Below, one piece after another: positions 5,856 to 7,577 of a stretch of DNA of 7,577 nucleotides; within the stretch, counting starts at the first letter, position 1; every line of letters begins with the position of its first letter. The DNA lies in NCBI GenBank assembly GCA_947593895.1, contig CANQDY010000063.1:1-7577 (forward strand), in the 5' to 3' direction. The notes beneath the pieces are model-generated. The model did no database searches. It had not been told where the DNA came from and saw nothing but the letters and a program-made list of their open reading frames with translations. The translations under genes were made by a program, and so were the position numbers. This DNA is from an uncultured Bacilli bacterium (GTDB lineage Bacteria > Bacillota_I > Bacilli_A > RFN20 > CAG-449).

Positions 5856-7577
5856 ATGCAAAAACAATATGTCTATCAGTTTGATAAAGCGCATGGCCTC
5901 GGTAAAGAATTACTCGGTGGAAAAGGTGCTGGACTTGCTGAAATGACTCACATTGGAGTCCCAATTCCACAAGGCTTCACTATTACAACAGAAGCTTGCA
6001 CACTTTACTATGATAGCGGTAAAGTCTTACCAGAATCAGTTATCAAAGAAATCTATGATAATATCCATGAAGTAGAAAAGAAAACTGGTAAAAACTTCGG
6101 TGGAGATAAAAATCCATTATTAGTATCTGTTCGTTCTGGTGCTAGAGTATCAATGCCAGGCATGATGGATACTATCTTAAACTTAGGTTTAAATGATCAT
6201 ACAGTTGAAGTATTAGCTAAAGAAACAAATAACGAAAGATTTGCTTATGATAGCTACCGCCGTTTCATCTTAATGTTCACAAACATTGCAAAAGGTCATC
6301 CAAGAACTGAAATGGATAAAATGCTTGATGAATTAAAAGAATCAAAGGGTTATAAACTCGATACAGAAGTAACTGCAGACGAATTAAAAGTTCTAGTCGT
6401 AAAATACAAAGAATACTACAAAAGTATATTTGGTGAAAATTTCCCAACTGATCCATATGTACAATTAATTGAAGCAGTCAAAGCTGTTTTTCGTTCATGG
6501 GATAACCCAAGAGCTAATGTTTATCGTATGATGAATTCAATTCCTTATTCATGGGGAACTGCAGTAAATGTTCAATCAATGGCTTTCGGTAACAAAGGTG
6601 AAACATCAGGAACAGGTGTTGCATTCTCTCGTGATCCAGGCACTGGTGAAAAGAAAATTTCTGCTGAATACTTACCAAATGCACAAGGCGAAGATGTTGT
6701 TGCTGGTATCCGTACTCCATTACACATTGATGAATTGAAAAGACGTATGCCAAATGTTTATGAACAATTCATGAACACAATCAAAACTATGGAAGCTCAC
6801 TATCGTGATATGCAAGATATGGAATTCACAGTTGAAGAAGGTAAATTATACTTCTTACAAACTAGAAATGGTAAAAGAACCCCTGCTGCAGCATTAAAAA
6901 TGGCTTGCGATATGGTTGATGAAGGATTAATTACAACCGATGAAGCTGTATTAAGAATTGATCCAGTTTCATTTGATAAATTATTATTACCTAACTTCGA
7001 CAAGAACGAAGTTGATCATGCAACTCCAATTGCAACTGGTTTAGCTGCTGGTCCTGGAGCTGGAACTGGTAAATTAGCATTTACTGCCGAAGAAGCAGAA
7101 AGAAGACACAAAAACGGAGAAAAAGTTGTTTTAGTTAGAGCGGAAACTTCTCCAGAAGACATCATTGGTATGGTTGCATCTGAAGCAATCTTAACAATGC
7201 GTGGTGGTATGACATCTCACGCAGCAGTCGTTGCTCGTGGTATGGGTAAATGCTGTGTCTGTGGATGTTCTGCAGCTTTAATTGATGAAGAAGCAAAAAC
7301 TGTAACTATCGATGGAAAAGTTTATGGTGAAAACGATACATTCTCAATCGATGGATCAACTGGTAAAGTATACTTAGGTTCAATCAAAACCGTTATGCCA
7401 GACTTATCTGCTGGATATTTCGGAAGATTAATGTCTTGGGTTGATAGTGCAAGAACACTAAAAGTTCGCACCAATGCTGATACTCCTCGAGATGCAAAAC
7501 AAGCGAAAGAATTTGGTGCTGAAGGTATTGGTTTATGTCGTACTGAACACATGTTCTTTGATAAAGATAGAATTTTC
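5856..7577 (+). CDS. ppdK: Pyruvate, phosphate dikinase (3' end cut off by window edge)
   Basis: Cytosolic enzyme that interconverts ATP + pyruvate + Pi with AMP + PEP + PPi. In anaerobes and fermenters it often runs towards pyruvate and ATP in PPi-linked glycolysis. The frame is open for 574 codons to the window edge; the family is about 870-880 residues, so most of the C-terminal PEP/pyruvate barrel is outside. Seen: ATP-grasp start GGKGAGLAEM at 21-30; SVRSGARVSMPGMMDT with Arg93; Glu323, Gln335 and Arg337 at the same numbers as the ATP-site residues of the Clostridium symbiosum enzyme; and the phosphohistidine motif GGMTSHAAVVARGMGK with His455, also the C. symbiosum number. Thr453 is the residue that a regulatory protein can phosphorylate in this family. 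GLCRTEHMFF near 559-568 opens the PEP-binding barrel. The presence of the MTSHAAVVARG form and the N-terminal ATP-grasp order separate it from PEP synthase. It has its own promoter and is probably transcribed apart from rsuA. Identification is secure. Confidence 0.97.
   Translation, partial: MQKQYVYQFDKAHGLGKELLGGKGAGLAEMTHIGVPIPQGFTITTEACTLYYDSGKVLPESVIKEIYDNIHEVEKKTGKNFGGDKNPLLVSVRSGARVSMPGMMDTILNLGLNDHTVEVLAKETNNERFAYDSYRRFILMFTNIAKGHPRTEMDKMLDELKESKGYKLDTEVTADELKVLVVKYKEYYKSIFGENFPTDPYVQLIEAVKAVFRSWDNPRANVYRMMNSIPYSWGTAVNVQSMAFGNKGETSGTGVAFSRDPGTGEKKISAEYLPNAQGEDVVAGIRTPLHIDELKRRMPNVYEQFMNTIKTMEAHYRDMQDMEFTVEEGKLYFLQTRNGKRTPAAALKMACDMVDEGLITTDEAVLRIDPVSFDKLLLPNFDKNEVDHATPIATGLAAGPGAGTGKLAFTAEEAERRHKNGEKVVLVRAETSPEDIIGMVASEAILTMRGGMTSHAAVVARGMGKCCVCGCSAALIDEEAKTVTIDGKVYGENDTFSIDGSTGKVYLGSIKTVMPDLSAGYFGRLMSWVDSARTLKVRTNADTPRDAKQAKEFGAEGIGLCRTEHMFFDKDRIF

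Noticed and set aside
6514..7552. Three minus-strand open frames (6514-6753, 6800-7003, 7322-7552)
   Set aside because: They are antisense to the highly conserved ppdK coding sequence and have no family resemblance.
1..7577. Mobile element, CRISPR array, tRNA or prophage content
   Set aside because: No transposase-like frame, terminal repeats, spaced direct repeats or tRNA-like folds were seen; nearly all the sequence is taken up by recognisable housekeeping genes.
1..7577. Alternative genetic code (TGA as tryptophan), considered because of the low GC content
   Set aside because: Conserved tryptophan positions in PPDK and the membrane proteins are encoded by TGG, and no in-frame TGA was seen.

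Overview
The window is low-GC, intron-free bacterial DNA with compact gene packing and Shine-Dalgarno motifs of the AGGAGG type. TGG is used for tryptophan and no in-frame TGA occurs in the genes, so the standard bacterial code applies. The gene families (Gram-positive type Pth and Mfd in tandem, DUF1540, DUF368/PopT, pyruvate phosphate dikinase) suggest a low-GC Bacillota member, perhaps a Bacilli/Erysipelotrichia-like lineage or a walled relative of the Mollicutes. The exact taxon cannot be fixed from the sequence.

Left part (1-3403, minus strand). A pth-mfd operon reads leftward. Peptidyl-tRNA hydrolase (2427-2981) is followed after 2 nt by the transcription-repair coupling factor Mfd, which runs off the left edge with 808 N-terminal residues visible. 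A consensus -10 and a strong ribosome site precede pth. Upstream, also on the minus strand, is a small cysteine-rich protein made of two DUF1540 modules (3053-3367). A hairpin at its 3' end overlaps the probable -35 region of the pth promoter.

Middle part (3461-5700, plus strand). A divergently oriented three-gene operon starts from a good sigma-A-type promoter. It encodes a DUF368/PopT membrane protein (undecaprenyl-phosphate translocase family), a PAP2 membrane phosphatase with a complete catalytic signature, and an RsuA-type 16S rRNA pseudouridine synthase that overlaps the phosphatase gene by 14 bp. The first two genes form a plausible lipid-carrier recycling pair: dephosphorylation of undecaprenyl pyrophosphate outside the membrane, then return of undecaprenyl phosphate to the inner leaflet.

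Right part (5701-7577, plus strand). A 155-bp intergenic region holds a weak terminator-like hairpin, an extended -10 promoter, a perfect 8-bp inverted repeat straddling that -10 and the predicted start site, and a second AT-rich palindrome in the leader. It drives ppdK (pyruvate phosphate dikinase), of which 574 N-terminal residues are visible before the right edge, with all expected ATP-site and phosphohistidine residues.

No RNA genes, insertion sequences, CRISPR arrays or prophage genes were seen, and no stretch over 300 bases lacks a gene. The region is mostly housekeeping. The items most worth following are the PopT-phosphatase pairing, the tandem DUF1540 protein and the palindromic ppdK control region.
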